From: Bacillus vallismortis
GTDB lineage: Bacteria; Bacillota; Bacilli; Bacillales; Bacillaceae
Length of the DNA: 64,000 nt
Reading direction: 5' to 3'
NCBI RefSeq assembly: GCF_040784915.1
Contig: NZ_CP160797.1
Coordinates: 3,586,137 to 3,650,136, forward strand
A program made the translations under genes and the position numbers. This document shows positions 20,142 through 28,982 of this stretch, one piece after another; the first letter of the stretch is position 1; every line of letters starts with the position of its first letter. Below the pieces are notes generated by a model. That model saw nothing but the letters and a program-made list of their open reading frames with translations, did not search any database and was not told the DNA's origin.

Positions 20142-20282
20142 CCATCAAGTTTCGACAAATTAGCGATAAATTTTATTACATTTGTGTTTCAAACAGATGT
20201 CAAGTCGTTCATCATTTGTCATTTTTCTTAAACGAGTAAAAAAACTGTCGATATTATTTTCTTAATATAATCTATCAAACCA

Positions 20283-20316
20283 AAAAAAGAGTCGATTCTA
20301 AGAATCAACTCTTTAA
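20283..20316 (-). terminator. Terminator after yvcD
   Basis: Minus-strand AAGAGTTGATTCT-TAG-AATCGACTCTT forms a long stem followed by TTTTTTT, immediately past the yvcD stop. Confidence 0.88.
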
Positions 20317-20322
20317 AATATT

Positions 20323-21777
20323 CTATTCTAGAATATCATCAATATATTTCATATATTTCGTCAATGTTGCCGGAGAGATGCCGAATCGAGCTGCTGTGTC
20401 TTTTTTCGTATCATGTTTGCCGTGCGCTTCTTTCCAAATATAACAAATCGCGGCTGCCCAGCCTTTCTCATTTTTCAACGGAGCGGCTGCGCGGATTTGC
20501 TGGATGACATGGAACACCCAACAGCTCATGACTTCTGTTTTCATCTCTTCTTTTTCAGCTTGCTCTAATAATTTGACGGTTTGATAAGCGAAAAGTGCAT
20601 CCTCTGATACGTCAGCAGCCGCGGAATCTCCATTCAAGAGCAGCTGCACAAAATGATTTTCGAAAGGAGCGGTCATTCTCTTCGAGTGTATCACCGCTTC
20701 TAGATGCTCCGTTTCACCCTTTGTGCTGCTGATATAATAGGCTGCGAGACGTTGTTCTACGGATGAAGGAAGTGCTTCCCTCCGCTCAACCCAGGGAGCC
20801 GGGCGGTCCTCTCCGGGATATTGCGACTCGGCTTTTCTCCAGATCGTCTCGGCAAATTCAGTATGCCCTGTAAAATAAGCGGAGCACGAGAGCCAGTAAA
20901 AGAATGTATCGTCACCTTCAAAGCCGCTTTTATATAATGATTTGAGCCATTTATATCCGAGCTCATAGCGGCCGACAAGCGCCAAAGTAGCTCCCAGTTT
21001 GTATCGCTGTTCCAATAGCATCGGATACACATTGGAAAGCCGGTCACTCAATTCCGCCACTTTTTCGTCTTCTCTTTCATAATAGTAGAAAACGAGAAGA
21101 TTGCATAAGGCGTGAAGGTTTCCTTCATTATGACTGAGCACTTGATAAGCGGTTTCCTTTGCTTTAACGATGTTGCCTGAATAGAAATAGGCGAGCGCCA
21201 GATTGTTGTATGCTGACCAAAGCTCCGGATATTCAGCTGTGATTTCCTCAAGCGCCGCCACAGCTTCAGCAAGCTGGCCGCTTTCCAAGAGGGACTTTGC
21301 CCGATCCTGTTTCACCAGCAATTCATCCTGATCATACAAAGAATCCTCAGGCCCGCCGTCTCCTAAATCTAGCAATTCAAGCAGACTATCGTTTTCTTCA
21401 GCGAATTCACCGTCCGGATCCGCATCTGAATAAGCGGCCGCTTCTTTATAAGCTTCTTGAAAGAGCCCCAGGTGGGCAAAGTTATTCGCTTTAAAGTAAT
21501 GGCACTCCGGCATTTCGATCTCCAGATTTGCCATAATATAATCAAGAAGATCGTTCGACTCTTGATATTGGCCCATTTCTGAATAAATGACCGCAAGCTG
21601 CGAAAGCATCTCTGAATCCTCCGGCTCCAAATGAACCGCGCGCTGAATCAGTTTGCTTGCCCGTTTCAGATTGCGCTCTTTATACGCTTTCAAGCCTTTA
21701 TGAAAAAAATATTGTCCATCTTGAAGCAGCTGGACAATTTGTGCGTGATTTTTATGTTCAGAAGTGTGTTTTCCCAC
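20323..21777 (-). CDS. yvcD: Tetratricopeptide-repeat protein YvcD
   Basis: A 484-residue soluble protein made largely of TPR-like helical repeats. Examples are QYFFHKGLKAYKERNLKRASKLIQRAV (about 19-48), DSEMLSQLAVIYSEMGQYQESNDLL, AYNNLALAYFYSGNIVKAKE, and more up to about residue 300. The last 60 residues include AARFGISPATLTKYMKYIDDI, which resembles a helix-turn-helix end. No catalytic motif is visible. TPR proteins are protein-interaction scaffolds; the role of YvcD is not established. It is flanked by its own terminator and that of bmrA, so it is probably transcribed alone. Confidence 0.88.
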   Translation of the reverse strand: MGKHTSEHKNHAQIVQLLQDGQYFFHKGLKAYKERNLKRASKLIQRAVHLEPEDSEMLSQLAVIYSEMGQYQESNDLLDYIMANLEIEMPECHYFKANNFAHLGLFQEAYKEAAAYSDADPDGEFAEENDSLLELLDLGDGGPEDSLYDQDELLVKQDRAKSLLESGQLAEAVAALEEITAEYPELWSAYNNLALAYFYSGNIVKAKETAYQVLSHNEGNLHALCNLLVFYYYEREDEKVAELSDRLSNVYPMLLEQRYKLGATLALVGRYELGYKWLKSLYKSGFEGDDTFFYWLSCSAYFTGHTEFAETIWRKAESQYPGEDRPAPWVERREALPSSVEQRLAAYYISSTKGETEHLEAVIHSKRMTAPFENHFVQLLLNGDSAAADVSEDALFAYQTVKLLEQAEKEEMKTEVMSCWVFHVIQQIRAAAPLKNEKGWAAAICYIWKEAHGKHDTKKDTAARFGISPATLTKYMKYIDDILE

Positions 21778-21848
21778 AACTACCCTCCGTTTTATACAAT
21801 GTTACCGTCAGTAGTATACCATAAATCATCAGCTCCTCAATAGTTCAA

Positions 21849-21874
21849 AAGGAAGGATCGGGAAAATCCCTCCG
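21849..21874 (-). terminator. Terminator after bmrA
   Basis: Minus-strand GGAGGGAT-TTTCCCG-ATCCTTCC is followed by TTTTG, about 30 bp past the bmrA stop. Confidence 0.7.
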
Positions 21875-21902
21875 TTTTTTTACTGGCTGATTCGACCAAA
21901 AT

Positions 21903-23672
21903 TTACCCGGCTTTGTTTTCTAAATCTGAATTCATTTTCAGCTGCTGTTCAGCAAAATCTTTATATAGATCATGCGAAGCCATTAATTCATGATGTGTGC
22001 CCCGGCCGGTAATTTCTCCTTTTTCAACAAACAAAAGCTGGTCCGCGTCTACAACGGTAGAAAGGCGGTGAGCGATGACAATCGTTGTGCGGCCCTCCAT
22101 CAGCACCTCGAGCGCCTGCTGAACTGATTTTTCAGATTGGCTGTCAAGACTTGAGGTCGCTTCATCAAGCATGAGAATGCTCGGATCTCGGAGAAGCGCT
22201 CTCGCAATCGCGATTCTTTGCCTTTGTCCGCCTGACAGCATAATGCCGCGTTCGCCCACCTCTGTATCAAGCTGATTCGGAAGCTCCTTTATAAAGTTGA
22301 GCGCGTATGCCATCTCCGCGGCTTTTTCGATCTCGGCATCCGTAACATCACGTTCTAACCCGTAACAAATATTTTCTCTGATCGTTCCTGACATTAACGG
22401 GCTTTCCTGTGATACATACCCGATGTGCTCCCGCCACGATTCAAGCGAGTAAGTATCAACCGGCTCTTCCCCCAGCCGAATGGTCCCCGCAGTCGGTGAA
22501 TAAAAACGTTCAAGCAGCTTAAACAGTGTTGTTTTCCCGCCGCCGCTCGGACCGACAATCGCTGTGACTTTCCCTGCTTCAATCACGGCGCTGATCTCTT
22601 TCAAGATCAGCTGATCGGGCTTATATCCAAAAGACACGCGATCAAGCTGAATAGGCAAATGTGCGTCTTCGATTTGTTTTCCTGTGACAGTATCTTCCTC
22701 TTCTTCTGCCAAAATCTCAATCATCCGTTCTGTTGCGCCGATTGATTTTTGCAGCTGTGTGAAAAACGTTGTAATCTGGCCCATCGGCATAATAATTTGA
22801 AACAAATATAAAATAAAAGCCACGAGTGCTCCGGCGGTAAGCTCGCCTGATGAGACCTGCATGCCGCCGTATCCAATGACTGCCACAAGCGCTGCCATTA
22901 ATACAAGTGAGATGAGCGGACTGACAAGCGACTGAACCTTGGCTTCACGAACTCCTAGTTTAAATAATGAAGAAATCCCCAGTTTCCCCCGCCCATATTC
23001 GACAACCTCCGCATTTGAAGCCTTGACGAGTCTGATTTCCGGAAGAATTTGATTCAGCAGGCCGGTAAAACGGGCTGTTTCATCTTGCGTTTCGCGGGAA
23101 ATGGTGAACATCTTCCGGCCAATCGGAATTAAGATTAGAGCGGCAAGCGGTACAACAACTAATACAAGCAGTGTCAGCTTCCAATTCATAATAAACAAGA
23201 TTGTCAGTGATCCAATGACCGAAATGATGCCTGTAATAAACCCGCTAATATGGGTTGTGATCAGTTCTTTGACCACCATCGTATCATTTGTCACACGGCT
23301 GACGGTTTCTCCGGAAGCGTTTGTATCGAAATAAGGGACAGGGAGCTTAATTAATTTCTTCCATAATAAATCCCGCAGCCCAGAGATGATTTTTTGCCCA
23401 TTATAGTTAAGCGCATAGGTGGCATAAGCGCTCAAAGCGGCCTGAACGAAAAAAACAAGCGCGATCAGCCCGATTTGTGTCCCTGAAAGAGCTGACATAG
23501 AAAAGCCATCGACAAGCTGCTTCGTTAGTAATGGAATGAGCAGGCTGACCAGTGTCGTTACAATACTAAGAACCAGCGCAAAAGCAAGCTTTCCATAAGA
23601 AGGATTGGTCTGCTTCACTAATGCAAAAAAGGGTTTTAATTTACTTTTCGATTTTTGTTGCTGGGTTGGCAT
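21903..23672 (-). CDS. bmrA: Homodimeric multidrug ABC exporter BmrA (YvcC)
   Basis: A half-transporter of 589 residues with six N-terminal transmembrane helices (about 20-310) and a C-terminal nucleotide-binding domain. The latter carries Walker [13 protein letters not shown]-loop [11 protein letters not shown], signature [16 protein letters not shown], Walker [13 protein letters not shown] and the switch His in VIAHRLST. In B. subtilis BmrA expels drugs such as cervimycin C and various dyes, using ATP. The length and order of motifs are normal. It is downstream of the yvcA-yvcB island but separated by a terminator and 160 bp, so it is an independent unit. The start follows AGGAGG. Confidence 0.95.
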   Translation of the reverse strand: MPTQQQKSKSKLKPFFALVKQTNPSYGKLAFALVLSIVTTLVSLLIPLLTKQLVDGFSMSALSGTQIGLIALVFFVQAALSAYATYALNYNGQKIISGLRDLLWKKLIKLPVPYFDTNASGETVSRVTNDTMVVKELITTHISGFITGIISVIGSLTILFIMNWKLTLLVLVVVPLAALILIPIGRKMFTISRETQDETARFTGLLNQILPEIRLVKASNAEVVEYGRGKLGISSLFKLGVREAKVQSLVSPLISLVLMAALVAVIGYGGMQVSSGELTAGALVAFILYLFQIIMPMGQITTFFTQLQKSIGATERMIEILAEEEEDTVTGKQIEDAHLPIQLDRVSFGYKPDQLILKEISAVIEAGKVTAIVGPSGGGKTTLFKLLERFYSPTAGTIRLGEEPVDTYSLESWREHIGYVSQESPLMSGTIRENICYGLERDVTDAEIEKAAEMAYALNFIKELPNQLDTEVGERGIMLSGGQRQRIAIARALLRDPSILMLDEATSSLDSQSEKSVQQALEVLMEGRTTIVIAHRLSTVVDADQLLFVEKGEITGRGTHHELMASHDLYKDFAEQQLKMNSDLENKAG

Positions 23673-23789
23673 ATACTTTTTCCTCCTGTTTCAGCGTTCA
23701 GAAAGGTGAAATGTCGTATCAAAAGGATGTTTTTTACTCTTTCTCAATCATATCAATGGAGAGAGACTTTTTCAGTATATTTTTGCCAT

Positions 23790-23833
23790 AATAAAAATAA
23801 AAATCTCCCACTCATGATTTGAATAGGAGAGGT
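23790..23833 (-). terminator. Terminator after the yvcA-yvcB-partner operon
   Basis: Minus-strand CTCTCCTATTCA-AATCA-TGAGTGGGAG folds into an imperfect stem followed by a T-rich tract (ATTTTTATTTTTATT). It lies just past the stop of the small helical protein gene. Confidence 0.7.
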
Positions 23834-23839
23834 ATGGTC

Positions 23840-24199
23840 TTATACATCCTTAACAGGCTTCTTTTTCCTGTAAGTCAATGTCACATCCTGCTTTCGCAGG
23901 TCTTCAACTATCATTTTGTACCGATCCACTTTTGCTGTATGTTCTTCTTTTATCATTTGAAGTGCGGCTTTTTGTTTTTCACTTTTTGATTCAAGCTCTT
24001 CTTTTATTTTTTTGACAATCAATCCTTTTTGTCCTTTGATTTCTTCTTTTAGCGAAGACTCAAATTTCTTTGTCAGGCTGAGGATGTCGTTGATCGGTTG
24101 ATTGAGGCTGCCTGCTTTCCCCTTCATTTCGTCCTGGGTAAGAAACATATAGGTGGTTGATACAATTTCTGTTTCACTTTCTGAAAATAAGGAAGTCAC
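23840..24199 (-). CDS. Small helical protein, possible partner of the YvcB effector
   Basis: A 119-residue protein that I do not recognise with confidence. It is almost entirely helical and charged (residues 30-105, KKFESSLKEEIKGQKG onwards), with no signal peptide and no membrane segment. It starts at GTG 24199, ten bases after AGGAGG and 14 bp past the yvcB stop, so it is in one operon with it. An ATG inside the spacer is in another frame and closes quickly. Small helical proteins beside LXG or TslA-type type VII effectors act as targeting partners, and this one has the right size and place. That role is inference; there is no clear WXG motif. Confidence 0.75.
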   Translation of the reverse strand: MTSLFSESETEIVSTTYMFLTQDEMKGKAGSLNQPINDILSLTKKFESSLKEEIKGQKGLIVKKIKEELESKSEKQKAALQMIKEEHTAKVDRYKMIVEDLRKQDVTLTYRKKKPVKDV

Positions 24200-24213
24200 T
24201 CTTCATATTCCTC

Positions 24214-26121
24214 CTAAAGCTGAAAATCAAATAACTGAGAAATCATTTCTTCTTTTTCAAACAGCTTTTCAATACTCTCGCGGATGTTTTTGCTGAAATC
24301 TCTTTTTTCTGTTGCCTGTTTTTTTAATTCAGCAACAATCCCATCGTTAGCAGGGAGCGCACCTGTGTGGAACGATTCATGAACTGAGATTTTCTCCAAT
24401 TTATCAAATGTGTGACTGAAACCGGCCGCAAGCCGGAATTGAAGATCGAAGGCATAATGCGAAGGATTTTCTTCCATGTGATGAATAGCCGTGATGATCG
24501 CCTGTTTTTTGTCTATAAAGTCTTCATTGATTTCCTGGCTGTAAACCTTCTGGTACTTAGAAATCGCATCTTCCATATCTTCAACGATCCTCATACCGTT
24601 TTGATAGATTCTGACAGCAGATGAGATATTAACTTTAATCGTTTCTCCCGAGCCGCTCTTCCCTGTAAAGTAAATATCGGAGCCTTTATAGCTGAAGCCT
24701 TTTTCCTTTGATAATGCGTTCAGCATTTGCACGATGCTGTGGCCGTCGACGATGAGTTTTAACGCGTCTTTTGTTTCTGTGTCGAGTGTTTCTATAGAGG
24801 ACAAAATTGACTTTACGTAATCTACTATTTCACCAACATCTTTTAAAGCGTGCGTAAATTGACCATGCTTTAGATGATCAATAAAATGTTCATACCGTGA
24901 TTCTATGCCTCGCATACTCGCATTAATATTCGATAATTCTTTTTTGATCACTTTCTTTTGCGTTTCATCGATATACCCATTTTTAGCTAGCTGATCTACG
25001 ACCGGTCCGCTGTTTCCCAATAAGGTATGGAGAAAACCTAAAAACGCTGGCAAATTCTCTTTAATTCGGCCATACATTTGCTTAACGTCATCAAAGTTTT
25101 CATAAATGACACTCGCTTTCGCTAAAGCACCATCTGTGTACTTCACTTTATCTATCAGCTCTATGTCAATCCCGCTTGCAGCCTTTACAAAACCGTTCAA
25201 GCCGTCTTTTTTATAGTCACCCTTATATTTTTGAAGGAATTCTTGAATCGCTCTCACGTCTTCATCAGGGATCCCATCCATAATGTTTCGGATGCCTTCT
25301 ACACTTGTATTTGTATCTGCCATCTTCACATCGCCGAATGTAATGAAGTCCGCCTTGCCGCTCGCACCGTACAGCGGGTCATCTTTTGAGATGCGCTGAG
25401 TGATATTTGCTGTTACGCCTTTGTCTTTGTAGTATTTTTGGATCTCTTTTTTTAGCTTTTCTGGTGGGATCTCATTAATATCTTTTAAGCGTCTAATATG
25501 AAATTTATGCATTATCGTATCTCTCAAATTTAAATCAGTTGCTAAAAGGTGATCAACGCTTATTTGAGCTCCGTTAACTCCATATACTTCATCAAATTCT
25601 CCATCAATTAATTGAACCATCACCTGATTATTATTAGCCAGTGAGTGACCCATAGCAAAGGTCTTTAAATCATTAGAGTCATTTGTTTCTTTTTTTGCAT
25701 TTCTTGTAAACTCTTTTGTCGCTTGATACTGGCTGTCATCCATCCCTAAAAAGAGACCAAAAAAATTGTATGACCAGTCCTCGTTATCAGCACTGCCCTC
25801 TGAAATAATATGAAGCTGATTAATGTGTTGTTTATCGTCCTTAATATAAATAGCTGTACCATCATATCCGGACTCTCTAATTGATGTATCTACTTTTGAA
25901 TTTTTTTTAATAAGTTCATTAGATGTGTATATTTCCACATTTTTTGGAAGATCTTTATGTGTTTCTTCTTTGTATATTCGGCGCACATCGGCTTCAAAAT
26001 CTGTTTTAGCTTTCTTTATTTCACTTTCTTTATCAGAAGCAAATCTTTCTTTATAATCGTACTCTAAGTTAATTAAACGCAGTTTTACATTTTCATTTTC
26101 AAATATATTCTTATGTTCCAT
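24214..26121 (-). CDS. yvcB: Large lipase-like protein YvcB, candidate secreted effector
   Basis: A 635-residue protein. The N-terminal ~250 residues look like an alpha/beta-hydrolase/lipase-like domain: LHIISEGS (about 103-110), DWSYNFFGLFLGMDDSQYQATKEF (115-138) and the nucleophile-elbow-like G158-H-S160-L-A-N, with Ser160 as likely nucleophile. Residues about 280-635 are predicted helical without membrane segments and end in FEKEEMISQLFDFQL. There is no signal peptide. It starts 5 bp after the yvcA stop, with the ribosome-binding site AAGGAG inside the end of yvcA. Lipase at the N-terminus plus a long helical C-terminus next to lipoprotein genes is the layout of the S. aureus type VII lipase toxin TslA. 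I see this as a candidate effector; activity is unproven. Confidence 0.8.
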   Translation of the reverse strand: MEHKNIFENENVKLRLINLEYDYKERFASDKESEIKKAKTDFEADVRRIYKEETHKDLPKNVEIYTSNELIKKNSKVDTSIRESGYDGTAIYIKDDKQHINQLHIISEGSADNEDWSYNFFGLFLGMDDSQYQATKEFTRNAKKETNDSNDLKTFAMGHSLANNNQVMVQLIDGEFDEVYGVNGAQISVDHLLATDLNLRDTIMHKFHIRRLKDINEIPPEKLKKEIQKYYKDKGVTANITQRISKDDPLYGASGKADFITFGDVKMADTNTSVEGIRNIMDGIPDEDVRAIQEFLQKYKGDYKKDGLNGFVKAASGIDIELIDKVKYTDGALAKASVIYENFDDVKQMYGRIKENLPAFLGFLHTLLGNSGPVVDQLAKNGYIDETQKKVIKKELSNINASMRGIESRYEHFIDHLKHGQFTHALKDVGEIVDYVKSILSSIETLDTETKDALKLIVDGHSIVQMLNALSKEKGFSYKGSDIYFTGKSGSGETIKVNISSAVRIYQNGMRIVEDMEDAISKYQKVYSQEINEDFIDKKQAIITAIHHMEENPSHYAFDLQFRLAAGFSHTFDKLEKISVHESFHTGALPANDGIVAELKKQATEKRDFSKNIRESIEKLFEKEEMISQLFDFQL

Positions 26122-26126
26122 TTCTT

Positions 26127-26849
26127 CTATTTCTCCTTTTTAACTTTTAAAAAGGTAATAGAGTCTATTATTTTTTGAACTTTTTTTCTGGCATCTTCTT
26201 CTTTTAGTGAACAAGACTCTTTATCTTTATAGCAGGCAAATCGAAAAGAATACTCTATCCCCAGATAATCCTCTTTTGTCGATTTAACATAACCAAAAAA
26301 TCTATAAGAAAAATTATTCTTTCCCTCTACATCATCAAAAACACTTTTCTTTTGAGCAGAATATACAATTTTGTCAGATAGCTCTCTTTCTTCGTATTTT
26401 CCTTTATAACTATTTCTACCGCTTACAATATCCAGCATTGTATCCTTGTCATTTGCAAAACTTTTGTCTTGATGATAATCCAGTTGACCATCATATTGAA
26501 TGTCAGTTTTTTTATTAAAACTATCAAATACTATTGTTTCTTCATTTTCTCCTGTACTCGAAAGATCAGGTGCGTACTCCCCATCCTCCGGAAACAACAT
26601 CCTAAATCCTTTCAGCTTTGACTCAAGCAAATAATACCCTGGCTCCTCTTCTTTCGTTGACACCATGTACTCTCTCGTTTTTTCGTCCTGAAATGCCGGA
26701 ACTTGCGGCAAGTCTTTTGGATCCATGTCTTTTGGTTTTACGACTTCCGTTTTATTATCATTTGTGCTGTTTTTTTCATTGTCGTTCATACTGCATCCTC
26801 CTGTCAGAGCAAGTAATAAGCTAAAACAAATAAATAGGATCTTTTTCAT
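26127..26849 (-). CDS. yvcA: Lipoprotein YvcA (copy 1), candidate immunity protein
   Basis: A 240-residue lipoprotein with signal MKKILFICFSLLLALTGGC and lipobox LTGGC, so Cys19 is lipidated and the rest lies outside the membrane. A low-complexity Asn/Lys linker is followed by a segment shared almost identically with three upstream paralogs (VKPKDMDPKDLPQVPAFQ and on to FPEDGEYAPDL). The C-terminal ~130 residues are diverged. In B. subtilis yvcA has been linked to complex colony development. Here it is co-transcribed with yvcB (5-bp gap), which suits an immunity or accessory lipoprotein. I chose ATG 26849 because it begins the signal peptide and follows GGAGG; an upstream in-frame start adds 14 unlikely residues. 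Confidence 0.88.
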   Translation of the reverse strand: MKKILFICFSLLLALTGGCSMNDNEKNSTNDNKTEVVKPKDMDPKDLPQVPAFQDEKTREYMVSTKEEEPGYYLLESKLKGFRMLFPEDGEYAPDLSSTGENEETIVFDSFNKKTDIQYDGQLDYHQDKSFANDKDTMLDIVSGRNSYKGKYEERELSDKIVYSAQKKSVFDDVEGKNNFSYRFFGYVKSTKEDYLGIEYSFRFACYKDKESCSLKEEDARKKVQKIIDSITFLKVKKEK

Positions 26850-27074
26850 TACGAACCTCCACGGATTTTTAAGCTGATTTATCAAAATCATACTAATGAC
26901 CCTGTCAAAAAGTGATTATTTTATCCTTGTTCATGTTACAACATGGAATAAATTTGATAAATAGGGAATTGGACTTGGTTTACACTAATAAACATAAGGG
27001 AGGACTTAAGAAATAGGCTAAATAACTCACATACCAAAAGACCACTGTTTTCCCTCGGCAATCTTAGACAGTCA
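26850..27074 (-). promoter_or_regulatory. yvcA upstream region sharing a promoter-like block with the DUF2339-type gene
   Basis: Bases about 26925-26985 closely match 31565-31620, the region upstream of the large membrane-protein gene: both contain CCATG(A/T)TGTAACAT, then AAGGAT on the minus strand, and a GAATAGGG-like block (AATAGGGAATT on the plus strand). TAAAAT follows in the yvcA copy and could be a -10. The rest of the gap down to 27292 has no intact gene; it holds a pseudogene remnant described separately and about 110 bp in which I see nothing. Confidence 0.5.
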
Positions 27075-27180
27075 TTACTGTCCTTTTTTCAAAAACATCT
27101 TTGAGATAAACAAACCTTTGACCACTAACAGGATCACAAAACAATCACAATGGAACAGCCACGACAAAACTGTTTTAGCC
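27075..27180 (-). pseudogene. 3' remnant of a second DUF2339-type membrane protein gene
   Basis: On the minus strand this stretch reads VILLVVKGLFISKMFLKKGQ and then a stop at 27075-27077. The C-terminus of the intact membrane protein at 29788-31455 is FILLGVIGLFISRIFYSKKE, then KP and stop. The DNA beyond the stop also matches, including a decayed version of its terminator hairpin. Only about the last 35 codons remain, with no start. It marks an old duplication breakpoint. Confidence 0.75.
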
Positions 27181-27292
27181 CCTTTTGTAGTTACCCTAAT
27201 ACTATCGAAAAAAGTTTCGGGTAGGTGAACACGCGCATATCGGGAATCTTCAACTATCTTCTAATATTTAATACATCAGTGTTTGTATTTTT

Positions 27293-27988
27293 TTACACAT
27301 CGCAAAAGATAACAGAGTTTAATATTTTTCTAACCTTTTCTTCATTGTCTTTTGAATTTTGTTTACAGGCCTGAGCATTTGCAGAACAGCTAAACATAAA
27401 AGAGTATTCCATCCCTAAATAATCTTGTTTTTTTGATTTTATATAACCAAGATAGATATAAGATGGTTTTTCTTCGTTGTCAAAGTTTTCTTGTTTTAAA
27501 GCAAAATAAATATCCTTATCCTTTGCTTCTAATTTTTCAAAATTACCTTTGTATTCACTTTTACCGCTAACGATATCCAACATAGTCTCCGGATCGTTTA
27601 TAAATGATTCATTTTGATAAAACTTTACTGAAGCATTCATTACTATATTCGTTTCTTTATTCATACTGTCAAAAAATAGTGACTCGTTTTTCTTTGAAGT
27701 TTCAGAGTCTGAGTACTCCCCATCCTCCGGAAACCACATCCTAAACCCTTTCAGCTTAGATTCAAGCAAATAATACCCGGGCTTCTCTTCTTTCGTTGAC
27801 ACCATGTACTCTCTCGTTTTTTCGTCCTGAAACGCAGGAACTTGGGGCAAGTCTTTTGGATCCATGTCTTTTGGTTTTACGGCTTCTGTTTTATTGTCAT
27901 TTGCCGTATTTTTATCATTGTCATTTATACTGCATCCGCCTGTCAGGGCAAGTAATAAGCTGATGCAAATCAAGATGATTCTTTTCAT
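27293..27988 (-). CDS. YvcA-like lipoprotein (copy 2)
   Basis: A 231-residue paralog of YvcA. The signal MKRIILICISLLLALTGGC has lipobox LTGGC. The shared middle block (TEAVKPKDMDPKDLPQVPAF through LESKLKGFRMWFPEDGEY) is almost identical to copy 1, but the following ~130 residues differ (KENESLFFDSMNKETN..., ending ILNSVIFCDV). The C-terminal part contains extra cysteines (MFSCSANAQACKQ) that match the CYKDKESC region of YvcA in position. The ribosome-binding site and start context GGAGGTTCGTCATG are identical to copies 3 and 4. There is no effector gene directly downstream, so it would be an orphan immunity-type gene. Confidence 0.87.
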   Translation of the reverse strand: MKRIILICISLLLALTGGCSINDNDKNTANDNKTEAVKPKDMDPKDLPQVPAFQDEKTREYMVSTKEEKPGYYLLESKLKGFRMWFPEDGEYSDSETSKKNESLFFDSMNKETNIVMNASVKFYQNESFINDPETMLDIVSGKSEYKGNFEKLEAKDKDIYFALKQENFDNEEKPSYIYLGYIKSKKQDYLGMEYSFMFSCSANAQACKQNSKDNEEKVRKILNSVIFCDV

Positions 27989-28041
27989 GACGAACCTCCA
28001 TGGGTTTTCGGCTAATTTACCTAAATCATTTTATGACCTTA

Positions 28042-28104
28042 TTACAAAGTGATTTTTATTCTTAATTTTACATTCTCATCTTCCAATATATTTTTGTTTT
28101 TCGT
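28042..28104 (-). pseudogene. 5' stub of a yvcB-like gene (stub B)
   Basis: Right after lipoprotein copy 3, the minus strand keeps a ribosome-binding site (AGGAG) and then reads KNKNILEDENVKLRI, matching the start of YvcB (EHKNIFENENVKLRL, residues 2-16). It drifts into KITL and a stop. The start codon position is ACG instead of ATG. It is the first ~16 codons of a lost effector gene. Confidence 0.8.
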
Positions 28105-28117
28105 GTTATTTCTCCTG

Positions 28118-28828
28118 TTAATGATTTAAAAAGGTGATGGATTTTACGTGCTTTTTAACCTTATCTCCTAAATTGTCTTTATCTAACGTACAAGGCTTCT
28201 CATTATTTGGACATCTAAACATAAACGAAAATACGATACCTGCTTGTTTTTTCTCGGGTGACTTGATATAGCCGAAATATCTGTATGAAAAGCTGTATTT
28301 ATTTTTATCGTTTTGAAAATGATTTTTCTTATGAGCAATATAAATATCTTTATCTTCGTTCTTTAGCTTTTCAAAACTGCCTTTATAACCATTTTCACTA
28401 CTAACTTGATCTAACATTGTCTCAGGATTGTTAATAAAAGATGTTCCTTGATAATATTCTATATGCGCATTTAGCATTTTATTTTTTGTTTCATCATAAC
28501 TATCAAATGGAATGATTTCTTCGTTTTCATCACGGCTAGACAAATAGCTTGAGAACTCCGCATCCTCCGGAAACAACATCCTAAACCCTTTCAACTTAGA
28601 CTCCAGCAAATAATACCCCGGCTCTTCTTCTTTTGTTGACACCATGTACTCTCTCGTTTTCTCGTCCTGAAACGCAGGAACTTGCGGCAGGTCTTTTGGA
28701 TCCATGTCTTTTGGTTTTACGGCTTCTGTTTTATTGTCAATTGTACTGTTTTTTTCATAGTCGTTTATACTGCAACCGCCTGTCAGGGCAAATAATAAGC
28801 TGATGCTGATCAAGATGGTTTTTTTCAT
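28118..28828 (-). CDS. YvcA-like lipoprotein (copy 3)
   Basis: A 236-residue paralog with signal MKKTILISISLLFALTGGC and lipobox LTGGC. The block TEAVKPKDMDPKDLPQVPAF to LKGFRMLFPEDAEF is shared with the other copies; the C-terminal part (SYLSSRDENEEIIPFDSYDE onward, ending VKSITFLNH) is its own. Like the others it keeps a CPNNEKPC pair near the end, matching CYKDKESC in copy 1, so a disulfide may be conserved. It precedes a decayed 5' stub of a yvcB-like gene, which indicates that it once formed a lipoprotein-effector pair. The start is fixed by GGAGG and the signal peptide. Confidence 0.87.
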   Translation of the reverse strand: MKKTILISISLLFALTGGCSINDYEKNSTIDNKTEAVKPKDMDPKDLPQVPAFQDEKTREYMVSTKEEEPGYYLLESKLKGFRMLFPEDAEFSSYLSSRDENEEIIPFDSYDETKNKMLNAHIEYYQGTSFINNPETMLDQVSSENGYKGSFEKLKNEDKDIYIAHKKNHFQNDKNKYSFSYRYFGYIKSPEKKQAGIVFSFMFRCPNNEKPCTLDKDNLGDKVKKHVKSITFLNH

Positions 28829-28923
28829 GACGAACCTCCGCAGATTTTCGTTGTTTACCCGAATAATACAATCACCTTATTGGGTTTCTATCATTTCCTT
28901 GCATTCATTGAGGCAAACTGTTG

Positions 28924-28977
28924 TTAATAGTCATATTCTAAATCAATTATCCGTAACTTTACGCCCTCATCCTCATT
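28924..28977 (-). pseudogene. 5' stub of a yvcB-like gene (stub A)
   Basis: Directly after lipoprotein copy 4 the minus strand reads NEDEGVKLRIIDLEYDY followed by a stop (28924-28926). The intact YvcB has NENVKLRLINLEYDY at residues 9-23. No start codon remains in frame; a TGA precedes the stub. It is a second effector remnant, independent of stub B because it retains a different segment. Confidence 0.8.
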
Positions 28978-28982
28978 TCATC

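Noticed and set aside
27131..27292. Possible small gene between lipoprotein copy 2 and the membrane-gene remnant
   Set aside because: No open frame with a ribosome-binding site; only the decayed 3' fragment can be read.
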